Translations under genes and position numbers: made by a program | In this document: positions 10,432 through 20,628 of the stretch, one piece after another | Position numbering within the stretch: position 1 is the stretch's first letter | How the letters are laid out: the number at the start of each line of letters is the position of its first letter | NCBI RefSeq assembly: GCF_048773025.1 | Contig: NW_027413957.1 | Span: 2,604,001 to 2,668,000, forward strand | Direction of reading: 5' to 3' | Source: Camelus bactrianus | Lineage: Eukaryota; Chordata; Mammalia; Artiodactyla; Camelidae | Length of the DNA: 64,000 nucleotides | Notes under the pieces: generated by a model | Told to the model about the DNA's origin: nothing | The model's input: the letters and a program-made list of their open reading frames with translations, nothing else | Databases searched by the model: none

Positions 10432-12914
10432 GGAGCTAGTACCTCCCCATATATATGTGTGGAGTGGATTTTGCAACTGAAAAGAAACTTTGTGTTCCCA
10501 AAAGCTAGGTGAAGGACGGCTTTCACACACACTTATCTCTCAGAACTGAGCATGTGGAGAGACGTTCGTTCATCTATCACAAAGGGAACGTGTGCAGGAG
10601 ATACTTTTACTCTGGTTTCTCAATCTGTTTCCTAGTGCCGGTTTGAAATTCCTGCAATTTTCTCTGTAAAACCGAGTTGGAGCTAGTACCTCCCCATATA
10701 TATGTATGTAGTGGAGTTTGCTACTGAAAAGAAACTTTGTGTTCCCAATAAGCTAGGTGAAGGACGGCTGTCACACACACTTATCTCTCAGAACTGAGCA
10801 TGTGGAGAGACTTTCGTTCATCTAGCACAAAGGGAACGGGTTGCAGGAGAAACTTTTACTCTGGTTTCGCAGTCTGTTTCCTAGTGCCGGTTTGAAGTTC
10901 CTGCAGTTTTCAGTGTAAAACCGAGTTGGAGCTAGTACCTCCCCATATATATGTATGGAGTGGATTTTGCAACTGAAAAGAAACCTTGTGTTCCCAACAA
11001 GCTATGTGAAGGACGGCTTTCACACACACTTATCTCTCAGAACTGAGCATGTGGAGAGACGTTCGTTCATCTAGCACAAAGGGAACAGGTTGCAGGAGAA
11101 ACTTTTACTCTGGTTTCTAAATCTGTTTCCTAGTGTCGGTTTGAAGTTCCTGCAGTTTTCACTGTAAAACCGAGTTGGAGCTAGAACCTCCCCATGTATA
11201 TGTATGGAGTGGAGTTTGCAACTGAAAAGAAACTTTGTGTTCCCAACAAGCTAGTTGAAGGACGGTATTCACACACACTTATCTCTCAGAACTGAGCATG
11301 TGGAGAAACTTTCGTTCATCTAGCACAAAGGGAACGGGTTGCAGGAGAAAGTTTTACTCTGGTTTCTCAGTCTGTTTCCTAGTGCCGGTTTGAAGTTCCT
11401 GCAGTTTTCACAGTAAAAGCGAGTTGGAGCAAGTACCTCCCCATATATATGTATGGAGTGGATTTTGCAACTGAAAAGAAACCTTGTGTTCCCAACAAGC
11501 TAGGTGAAGGACGGCTTTCACACACACTTATCTCTCAGAACTGAGCATGTGGAGAGACGTTCGTTCATCTAGCACAAAGGGAACGGGTTGCAGTAGAAAC
11601 TTTTCTCTGGTTTCTCAGTCTGTTTCCTAGTGCCGGTTTGAAGTTCCTACAGTTTTCACTGTAAAACCGAGTTGGAGCTAGTACCTCCCCATATATATGT
11701 ATGGAGTGGAGTTTGCAACTGAAAAGAAACTTTGTGTTCCCAACATGCTAGGTGAAGGACGGCTTTCACACACACTTATTTCCCAGAACTGAGCAGGTGG
11801 AGAGACGTTCGTTCATCTAGCACAAAGGGAACGGGTTGCAGGTGAAAATTTACTCTGGTTTCTCAGTCTGTTTCCTAGTGCCGGATTGAAGTTCCTGCAG
11901 TTTTCACTGTAAAACCGATTTGGGGCTAGTACCTCCCCATATATATGTATGGAGTGGAGTTTGCAACTGAAAATAAACTTTGTGTTCCCAACAAGCTAGA
12001 TGAAGGACGGCTTTCACACACACTTATTTCCCAGAAATGAGCATGTGGAGAGACGTTCGTTCATCTAGCACAAAGGGAACGGGTTGCTGTAGAAACTTTT
12101 ACTCTGGTTTCTCAGTCTGTTTCCTAGTGCCGGTTTGAAGTTCCTGCAGTTTTCACTGTAAAACATAGTTGGAGTTAGTACCTCCCCATATATATGTATG
12201 GAGTGGAGTTTGCAACTGAAAAGAAACTTTGTGTTCCCAACTAGCTAGGTGAAAGACGGCTTTCACACACACTTATCTCTCAGAACTGAGCATGTGGAGA
12301 GACGTTCGTTCATCTAGCACAAAGGGAACGGGTTGCAGGAGGAACTTTTACTCTGGATTCTCAGTCTGTTTCCTAGTGCCGGTTTGAAGTTCCTGCAGTT
12401 TTCACTGTAAAACCGAGTTGGAGCTAGTACCTCCCCATATATATGTATGGAGTGGAGTTTGCAACTGAAAAGAAACTTTGTGTTCCCAAAAGCTAGGTGA
12501 AGGACGGCTTTCACACACACTTATCTCTCAGAACTGAGCATGTGGAGAGACGTTCGTTCATCTATCACAAAGGGAACGGGTGCAGGAGAAACTTTTACTC
12601 TGGTTTCTCAGTATGTTTCCTAGTGCCGCTTTGAAGTTCCTGCAGTTTTCACTGTAAAACCGAGTTGGAGCTAGTACCTCCCCATATATATGTATGGATT
12701 GGAGTTTGCAACTGAAAAGAAACTTTGTGTTCCCAACAAACTAGGTGAAGGACGGCTTTCACCCACAACTATCTCTGAGAACTGAGCATGTGGAGAGACG
12801 TTCGTTCATCTAGCACAAAGGAAACGGGTTGCAGGAGAAACTTTTCTCTGGTTTCTCAGTCTGTTTCTTAGTGCCGGTTTGAAGTTCCTGCAGTTTTCAC
12901 TGTAAAACAGAGTT
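10432..12914 (+). repeat. 10-monomer higher-order unit, copy 2
   Basis: Second copy of the 10-monomer unit, with scattered substitutions relative to the first: for example CACACTCTTATATCTC near 9782 versus CACACACTTATCTCTC here, and ATGTATATG near 11192 versus ATATATATG. The unit ends at 12914, after which the monomer starting at 12915 (GTATGGAGTGTAG) is of a different type. Confidence 0.83.
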
Positions 12915-13411
12915 GGAGCTAGTACCTCCCCATATATATGTATGGAGTGTAGTTTGCAACTGAAAAGAAACCTTGTGTTCCCAACAAGCTAGGTGAAGGA
13001 CGGCTTTCACACACACTTATCTCTCAGAACTGAGCATGTGGAGAGACTTTCGTTCATCTAGCACAAAGGGAACGGGTTGCAGTAGAAACTTTTCTCTGGT
13101 TTCTCAGTCTGTTTCCTAGTGCCGGTTTGAAGTTCTTACAGTTTTCACTGTAAAACCGAGTTGGAGCTAGTACCTCCCCATATATATGTATGGATTGGAG
13201 TTTGCAACTGAAAAGAAACTTTGTGTTCCCAACAAACTAGGTGAAGGACGGCTTTCACCCACTATTATCTCTCAGAACTGAGCATGTGGATAGACGTTCG
13301 TTCATCTAGCACAAGGGGAACGGGTTGCAGAAAAAACTTTTACTCTTGTTTCTCAGTCTGTTTCCTAGTGCCGGTTTGAAGTTCCTGCAGTTTTCACTGT
13401 AAAAACGAGTT
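12915..13411 (+). repeat. Two transition monomers
   Basis: Monomers starting at 12915 and about 13164. The first resembles the GTAGAAACTTTTCTC type of the left domain, with GAAGTTCTTACAG. The second resembles the GGATTGGAG, CACCCAC type and carries private changes such as GGATAGACG and ACTCTTGTTTC. They bridge the 10-mer block and the following 4-mer block. Confidence 0.75.
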
Positions 13412-14406
13412 GGAGCTAGTACCTCCCCATATATATGTATGGAGTAAAGTTTGCAACTGAAAAGAAACTTTGTGTTCCCAATAAACTAGTTGAAGTACGG
13501 CTTTCACACACACATATCTGTAAGAACTGAGCATGTGGAGAGACGTTCGTTCATCTAGCACAAAGGGAACAGTTTGCAGGAGAAACATTTACTCTGGTCT
13601 CTCAGTCTGTTTCCTACTGTCGGTTTGAAGTTCCTGCAGTTTTCACTGTAAAACCGAGTTGGAGCTACTACCTCCCTATATATATGTATGGAGTTGATTT
13701 TGCAACTGAAAAGAAACCTTGTGTTCCCAACAAGCTAGGTGAAGGACGGGTTTCACACACACTTATCTCTCAGAACTGAGCATGTGGAGAGACGTTCGTT
13801 CATCTAGAACAAAGGAACGGGTTGCAGGAGAAACTTTACTCTGGTTTCTCAGTCTGTTTCCTAGTGCCGGTTTGAAGTTCCTGCAGTTTTCACTGTAAAA
13901 CCGAGTTGGAGCTAGTACCTCCCCATATATTTCTGTATGGAGTGGAGTTTGCAACTGAAAAGAAACCTTGTGTTCCCAACAAGCTAGGTGAAGGACGGCT
14001 TTCACACACACTTATCTCTCAGAACTGAGCATGTGGAGAGACGTTCGTTCATCTAGCACAAAGGGAACAGGTTGCCGGAGAAACTTTTACTCTGGTTTCT
14101 CAGTCTGTTTCCTAGTGCCGGTTTGAAGTTCCTGCAGTTTTCACTGTAAAACAGAGTTGCAGCTAGTACATCCCCATATATGTGTATGGAGTGGAGTTTG
14201 CAACTGAAAAGAAATTTTGTGTTCCCAACAAACTAGGTGAAGGAAGGCTTTCACACACACTTATCTCTCAGAACTGAGCATGTGGAGAGACGTTCGTTCA
14301 TCTAGAACAATGGGAACGGGATTCAGGAAAACTTTTACTCTGGTTTCTCAGTCTGTTTCCTAGTGCCGGTATGAAGTTCCTGCAATTTTCACTGTAAAAC
14401 CGAGTT
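13412..14406 (+). repeat. 4-monomer higher-order unit, copy 1 (995 bp)
   Basis: Four monomers starting at 13412, ~13662, ~13910 and ~14158. Markers in order: AACAGTTTGC with CCTACTGTCGG; CTACTACCTCCCTATA with GAGTTGATTTTGC; the +2 bp ATATTTCTGTATGG form; and GTTGCAGCTAGTACATCC with TGCAATTTTC. The same order follows 995 bp later. The first monomer is more diverged from its partner (GAGTAAAGTTTGC) than the other three. Confidence 0.87.
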
Positions 14407-15401
14407 GGAGCTCGTACCTCCCCATATATATGTATGGAGTGGAGTTTGCAACTGAAAAGAAACTTTGTGTTCCCAACAAGCTAGGTGAAGGACGGTATTC
14501 ACACACACATATCTCTCAGAACTGAGCATGTGGAGAGACGTTCGTTCATCTAGCACAAAGGGAACAGTTTGCAGGAGAAACATTTACTCTGGTTTCTCAG
14601 TCTTTTTCCTACTGTCGGTTTGAAGTTCCTGCAGTTTTCACTGTAAAACCGAGTTGGAGCTACTACCTCCCTATATATATGTATGGAGTTGATTTTGCAA
14701 CTGAAAAGAAACCTTGTGTTCCCAACAAGCTAGGTGAAGGACGGGTTTTACACACATTTATCTCTCAGAACTGAGCATGTGGAGAGACGTTCGTTCATCT
14801 AGCACAAAGAACGGGTTGCAGGAGAAACTTTTACTCTGGTTTCTCAGTCTGTTTCCTAGTGCCGGTTTGAAGTTCCTGCAGTTTGCCCTGTAAAACCGAG
14901 TTGGAGCTAGTACCTCCCCATATATTTCTGTATGGAGTGGAGTTTGCAACTGAAAAGAAACCTTGTGTTCCCAACAAGCTAGGTGAAGGACGGCTTTCAC
15001 ACACACTTATCTCTCAGAACTGAGCATGTGGAGAGACGTTCGTTCATCTAGCACAAAGGGAACAGGTTGCCGGAGAAACTTTTACTCTGGTTTCTCAGTC
15101 TGTTTCCTAGTACCGGTTTGAAGTTCCTGCAGTTTTCACTGTAAAACAGAGTTGCAGCTAGTACATCCCCATATATATGTATGGAGTGGAGTTTGCAACT
15201 GAAAAGAAACTTTGTGTTCCCAACAAACTAGGTGAAGGAAGGCTTTCACACACACTTATCTCTCAGAACTGAGCATGTTGAGAGACGTTCGTTCATCTAG
15301 AACAAAGGGAACGGGATGCAGGAAAACTTTTACTCTGGTTTCTCAGTCTGTTTCCTAGTGCCGGTTTGAAGTTCCTGCAATTTTCACTGTAAAACCGAGT
15401 T
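14407..15401 (+). repeat. 4-monomer higher-order unit, copy 2 (995 bp)
   Basis: Repeats the order of copy 1 with the same diagnostic bases, including the paired CCTACTGTCGG and CTACTACCTCCCTATA, which are rare or absent elsewhere in the window. The third monomer is preceded by GTTTGCCCTGTAAAAC. That unusual change reappears once far away, near 34800, in a different monomer context. Confidence 0.87.
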
Positions 15402-15900
15402 GGAGCTCGTACCTCCCCATATATATGTATGGAGTGGAGTTTGCAACTGAAAAGATACTTTGTGTTCCCAACAAGCTAGGTGAAGTACGGTATTCACACA
15501 CACTTATCTCTCAGAACTGAGCATGTGGAGAGACGTTCGTTCATCTAGCACAAAGGAACGGGTTGCAGGAGAAACTTTTACTCTGGTTTCTCAGTCTGTT
15601 TCCTAGTGCCGGTTTGAATTTCCTGCAGTTTTCACTGTAAAACAGAGTTGGAGCTAGTACCTCCCCATATATTTCTGTAAAGAGTGGAGTTTGCAACTGA
15701 AAAGAAACCTTGTGTTCCCAACAAGCTAGGTGAAGGACGGCTTTCACACACACTTATCTCCCAGAAATGAGCATGTGGAGAGACGTTCGTTCATCTAGCA
15801 CAATGGGAACTGGTTGCAGGAGAAACTTTTACTCTGGTTTATCAGTCTGTTTCCTAGTGCCGGTTTGAAGTTCCTGCAGTTTTCACTGTAAAACCGAGTT
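15402..15900 (+). repeat. Partial third copy of the 4-monomer unit
   Basis: Two monomers, starting at 15402 and 15650. The first begins like the first monomer of 4-mer copy 2 (CTCGTACC, GGTATTCAC) but ends like the second (CAAAGGAACGGG). The second is the +2 bp TTTCTG form and carries GTAAAGAG, which breaks the usual GTATGG arm. The 4-monomer pattern stops here. Confidence 0.75.
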
Positions 15901-16647
15901 GGAGCTTTGACCTACCCATATATATGTATCGAGTGGGGTTTGCAACTGAAGAGAAACTTTGTGTTCCCAACAAGGTAAGTGAAGGACGGCTTTCACACAC
16001 ACATATCTCTCAGAACTGTGCATGTGGAGAGACGTTCGTTCATCTAGCACAAAGGGAACGGGTTGCAGGAGAAACTTTTACTCTGGTTTCACAGTCTGTT
16101 TCCTAGTGCCGGTTTGAAGTTCCTGCAGTTTTCACTGTAAAACCGAGTTGGAGCTAGTACCTCCCCATATATATGTATGGAGTCGAGTTTGCAACTGAAA
16201 AGAAACTTTGTGTTTCCAACAAGCTAGGTGAAGGACGGCTTTCACACACACTTATCTCTCAGAACTGAGCACGTGGAGAGACGTTCGTTCATCTAGCACA
16301 AAGGGAACGGGTTGCAGGAGAAACTTTTACTCTGGTTTCTCAATCTGTTTCCTAGTGCCGGTTTGGAGTTCCTGCTGTTTTCACTGTAAAACCGAGTTGG
16401 AGCTCGTACCTCCCCATATATATGTATGGAGTGGAGTTTGCAACTGAAAAGAAACTTTGTGTTCCCAACAAACTAGGTGAAGGAAGGCTTTCACACACAC
16501 TTATCTCTTAGAACTGAGCATGTGGAGAGACATTCGTTCATCTAGCACAAAGGGAACGGGTTGCAGGAGAAACTTTTACTCTGGTTTCTCAGTCTGTTTT
16601 CTAGTGCCGGTTTGAAGTTCCTGCAATTTTCACTGTAAAACCGAGTT
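15901..16647 (+). repeat. A-B-K monomer trio
   Basis: Subtype A at 15901 (CTTTGACCTACCC, GTATCGAGTGGGG, GAAGAG, AAGGTAAGTG), B at 16150 (GAGTCGAG) and K at 16399 (CTCGTAC, CTCTTAG, CATTCG, GCAATTTTC). The same trio in the same order recurs at 55475 and 57467. This shows that subtype order is preserved over 40 kb. Confidence 0.85.
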
Positions 16648-18139
16648 GGAGCTACTACCTCCCCATATATATGTATGGAGTGGAGTTTGCAACTGAAAAG
16701 AAACTTTGTGTTCCCAACAAACTAGGTGAAGGAAGGCTTTCACACACACTTATCTCTTAGAACTGAGCATGTGGAGAGACATTCGTTCATCTAGCACAAA
16801 GGGAACGGGTTGCAGGAGAAACTTTTACTCTGGTTTCTCAGTCTGTTTTCTAGTGCCGGTTTGAAGTTCCTGCAATTTTCACTGTAAAACCGAGTTGGAG
16901 CTACTACCTCCCCATATATATGTATGGAGTGGAGTTTGCAATGAAAAGAAACTTTGTGTTCCCAACAAGCTAGGTGAAGGACGGCATTCACACACACTTA
17001 TCTCTCAGGACGGAGCATGTGGTGAGACGTTCGTTCATCTAGCAAAAAGGGAACGGGTTGCAGGAGAAACTTTTACTCTGGTTTCTCAGTCTGTTTCCTA
17101 GTGCCTGTTTGAAGTTCCTGCAGTTTTCACTGTAAAACCGAGTTGGAGCTAGTACCTCCCCATATATTTGTATGGAGTTGAGTTTGCAACTGAAAAGAAA
17201 CTTTGTGTTCCCAACAAGCTAGGTGAAGGACGGCTTTAACACCCGCTTATATCTCAGAACTGAGCATGTGGAGAGACGTTCGTTCATCTAGCACAAAGAA
17301 ACGGGTTGCAGGAGAAACTTTTACTCTGGTTTCTCAGTCTGTTTCCTAGTGCCGGTTTGAAGTTCCTGCAGTTTTCACTGTAAAACCGAGTTGGAGCTAG
17401 TACCTCCCCATATATATGTATGGAGTGGGGTTTGCAACTGAAAAGTAATTTTGTGTTCCCAACAAGCTATGTGAAGAACGGCTTTCACACACACTTATCT
17501 CCCAGAAATGAGCATGTGGAGAGACGTTCGTTCATCTAGCACAAAGGGAACGGGTTGCATGAGAAACTTTTACTCTGGTTTCTCAGTCTTTTTCCTAGTG
17601 CCGGTTTGATGTTCCTGCAGTTTTCACTGTAAAACCGAGTTGGAGCTCGTACCTCCCCATATATATGTATGGAGTGGAGTTTGCAACTGAAAAGAAACTT
17701 TGTGTTCCCAACAAGCTAGGTGAAGGACGGCTTTCACACACACTTATCTCTCAGAAATTAGCTTGTGGAGAGACGTTCGTTCATCTAGCAAAAAAGGTAA
17801 GGGTTGCAGGAGAAACTTTTACTCTGGTTTCTCAGTCTGTTTCCTAGTGCCGGTTTGAAGTTCCTGCAGTTTTCACTGTAAAACCGAGTTGGAACTAGTA
17901 CATCCCCATATATATGTATGGAGTGGAGTTTGCAACTGAAAAGTAATTTTGTGTTCCCAACAAGCTATGTGAAGGACGGCTTTCACACACACTTATCTCC
18001 CAGAAATGAGCATGTGGAGAGACGTTCGTTCATCTAGCACAAAGGGAACGGGTTGCAGGAGAAACTTTTACTCTGGTTTCTCAGTCTGTTTCCTAGTGCC
18101 GGTTTGAATTTCCTGCAGTTTTCACTGTAAAACCGAGTT
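16648..18139 (+). repeat. 6-monomer higher-order unit (1,492 bp)
   Basis: Monomers at 16648 (K sequence with an L-type CTACTAC start), 16897 (L), 17145 (C, with GGCTTTAACACCCGC), 17393 (V), 17642 (W) and 17891 (Y-like). A 1,492 bp offset joins 16897 to 18389 with the same private bases, such as CTCAGGACGGAGC and GCAAAAAGGGAACGGG in L. The first monomer is nearly identical to its left neighbour at 16399, which suggests a recent single-monomer duplication. Confidence 0.83.
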
Positions 18140-18884
18140 GGAGCTTGTACCTCCCCATATATATGTATGGAGTGGAGTTTGCAACTGAAAAGAAACTTTG
18201 TGTTCCCAACAAAATAGGTGAAGGAAGGCTTTCACACACACTTATCTCGTAGAACTGAGCATGTGGAGAGACATTCGTTCATCTAGCACAAAGGGAACGG
18301 GTTGCAGGAGAAACTTTTACTCTGGTTTCTCAGTCTGTTTTCTAGTGCCGGTTTGAAGTTCCTGCAATTTTCACTGTAAAACCTAGTTGGAGCTACTACC
18401 TCCCCATATATATGTATGGAGTGGAGTTTGCAATGAAAAGAAACTTTGTGTTCCCAACAAGCTAGGTGAAGGACGGCATTCACACACACTTATCTCTCAG
18501 GACGGAGCATGTGGTGAGACGTTCGTTCATCTAGCAAAAAGGGAACGGGTTGCAGGAGAAACTTTTACTCTGGTTTCTCAGTCTGTTTCCTAGTGCCTGT
18601 TTGAAGTTCCTGCAGTTTTCACTGTAAAACCGAGTTGGAGCTAGTACCTCCCCATATATTTGTATGGAGTTGAGTTTGCAACTGAAAAGAAACTTTGTGT
18701 TCCCAACAAGCTAGGTGAAGGACGGCTTTAACACCCGCTTATATCTCAGAACTGAGCATGTGGAGAGACGTTCGTTCATCTAGCACAAAGAAACGGGTTG
18801 CAGGAGAAACTTTTACTCTGGTTTCTCAGTCTGTTTCCTAGTGACGGTTTGAAGTTCCTGCAGTTTTCACTGTAAAACCGAGTT
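18140..18884 (+). repeat. Partial second copy of the 6-monomer unit (K-L-C)
   Basis: K at 18140 (with CAAAATAGGTG and CTCGTAG), L at 18389 and C at 18637 match the first three monomers of the preceding unit. After C the order switches to P instead of V, so the second copy is truncated or was recombined with another unit. Confidence 0.8.
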
Positions 18885-19119
18885 GGAGCTAGTACCTCCC
18901 CATATATATGTATGGAGTGGAGTTTGCAACTGAAAAGAAACTTTGTGTTTCCAACAAGCTAGGTGAAGGACGGCTTTCACCCACACATATCTGTAAGAAC
19001 TGAGCATGTGGAGAGACGTTCGTTCATCTAGCACAAAGGGAACAGGTTGCAGGAGAAACATTTACTCTGGTTTCTCAGTCTGTTTCTTAGTGCCGGTTTG
19101 AAGTTCCTGCAGTTTTCAC

Positions 19120-19127
19120 TATAAAAC
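19120..19127 (+). other. TATAAAAC motif specific to subtype P and P-ended hybrids (first of about 19)
   Basis: In P monomers, and in hybrids with a P 3' end, CACTGTAAAAC is changed to CACTATAAAAC, creating a textbook TATA-box string. It recurs at about 20615, 26337, 28081, 29576, 32563, 38038, 40278, 42270, 46504 and later P-ended monomers. A match to a short motif is not evidence of promoter activity. Confidence 0.3.
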
Positions 19128-19881
19128 CGAGTTGGAGCTAGTACCTCCCCATATATTTCTGTATGGAGTGGAGTTTGCAAATGAAAAGAAACCTTGTATT
19201 CCCAACAAGCTAGATGAAGGACGGCTTTCACACACACTTATATCTTCGAACAGCGCATGTGGAGAGACGTTCGTTCATCTAGCACAAAGGGAACGGGTAG
19301 CAGGAAAAATTTTTACTCTTGTTTCTCAGTCTGTTTCTTAGTGCCGGTTTGAAGTTCCTGCAGTTTTCACTGTAAAACCGAGTTGGAGCTAGTACCTCCC
19401 CATATATATGTATGGAGTGGGGTTTGCAACTGAAAAGAAACCTTGTGTTCCCAACAAGCTAGCTGAAGGACGGCTTTCACACACACTTATCTCTCAGAAC
19501 TGAGCTTGTGGAGAGACGTTCGTTCATCTAGCACAAAAGGTAAGGGTTGCAGGAGAAATTTTACTCTGGTTTCTCAGTCTGTTTCCTAGTGCCGGTTTGA
19601 AGTTCCTGCAGTTTTCACTGTAAAACCGAGTTGGAGCTAGTACCTCCCCATATATATGTATGGAGTGGGGTTTGCAACTGAAAAGTAATTTTGTGTTCCC
19701 AACAAGCTATGTGAAGAACGGCTTTCACACACACTTATCTCCCAGAAATGAGCATGTGGAGAGACGTTCGTTCATCTAGCACAAAGGGAACGGGTTGCAG
19801 GAGAAACTTTTACTCTGGATTCTCAGTCTGTTTCCTAGTGCCGGTTTGATGTTCCTGCAGTTTTCACTGTAAAACCGAGTT

Positions 19882-20379
19882 GGAGCTCGTACCTCCCCAT
19901 ATATATGTATGGAGTGGAGTTTGCAACTGAAAAGAAACTTTGTTTTCCCAACAAGCTAGGTGAAGGACGGCTTTCACACACACTAATCTCTCAGAACTGA
20001 GCTTGTGGAGAGACGTTCGTTCAGCTAGCACAAAAGGTAAGGGTTGCAGGAGAAACTTTTACTCTGGTTTCTCAGTCTGTTTCCTAGTGCCGGTTTGAAG
20101 TTCCTGCAGTTTTCACTGTAAAACCGAGTTGGAGCTAGTACCTCCCCATATATATGTATGGAGTGGAGTTTGCAACTGAAAAGAAACTTTGTTTTCCCAA
20201 CAAGCTAGGTGAAGGACGGCTTTCACACACACTAATCTCTCAGAACTGAGCTTGTGGAGAGACGTTCGTTCAGCTAGCACAAAAGGTAAGGGTTGCAGGA
20301 GAAACTTTTACTCTGGTTTCTCAGTCTGTTTCCTAGTGCCGGTTTGAAGTTCCTGCAGTTTTCACTGTAAAACCGAGTT
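19882..20379 (+). repeat. Near-identical adjacent monomer doublet
   Basis: The 249 bp monomers at 19882 and 20131 share a set of changes not seen together elsewhere: GTTTTCCCAACAAGC, CACTAATCTCTCAG, GTTCAGCTAGC and AAAAGGTAAGGG. They differ at the start (CTCGTACC versus CTAGTACC). This looks like a very recent duplication of a single monomer. Confidence 0.85.
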
Positions 20380-20628
20380 GGAGCTAGTACCTCCCCATAT
20401 ATATGTATGGAGTGGAGTTTGCAACTGAAAAGAAACTTTGTGTTTCCAACAAGCTAGGTGAAGGACGGCTTTCACCCACACATATCTGTAAGAACTGAGC
20501 ATGTGGAGAGACGTTCGTTCATCTAGCACAAAGGGAACAGGTTGCAGGAGAAACATTTACTCTGGTTTCTCAGTCTGTTTCTTAGTGCCGGTTTGAAGTT
20601 CCTGCAGTTTTCACTATAAAACCGAGTT
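20380..20628 (+). repeat. Subtype P monomer
   Basis: Single P monomer (TGTTTCCAAC, CCCACACATATCTGTAAG, AACATTTAC, TTTCTTAG, CACTATAAAAC) that starts the second pass of the 1,495 bp period and leads into the following 13-monomer unit. Confidence 0.8.

Larger units (their letters stand above)
18885..20379 (+). repeat. Second type of 6-monomer unit (1,495 bp)
   Basis: Monomers P (18885), a Q/T hybrid (~19133), a U/W-like monomer (~19383), V (~19630), W (19882) and a second W (20131). P followed by the +2 bp monomer recurs 1,495 bp later at 20380, with the same bases including CCCACACATATCTGTAAG and CACTATAAAAC. The Q/T hybrid starts as Q (ATATTTCTG, GCAAATG) and finishes as T (GTATTCCC, CTTCGAACAGCGC). 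Confidence 0.8.
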
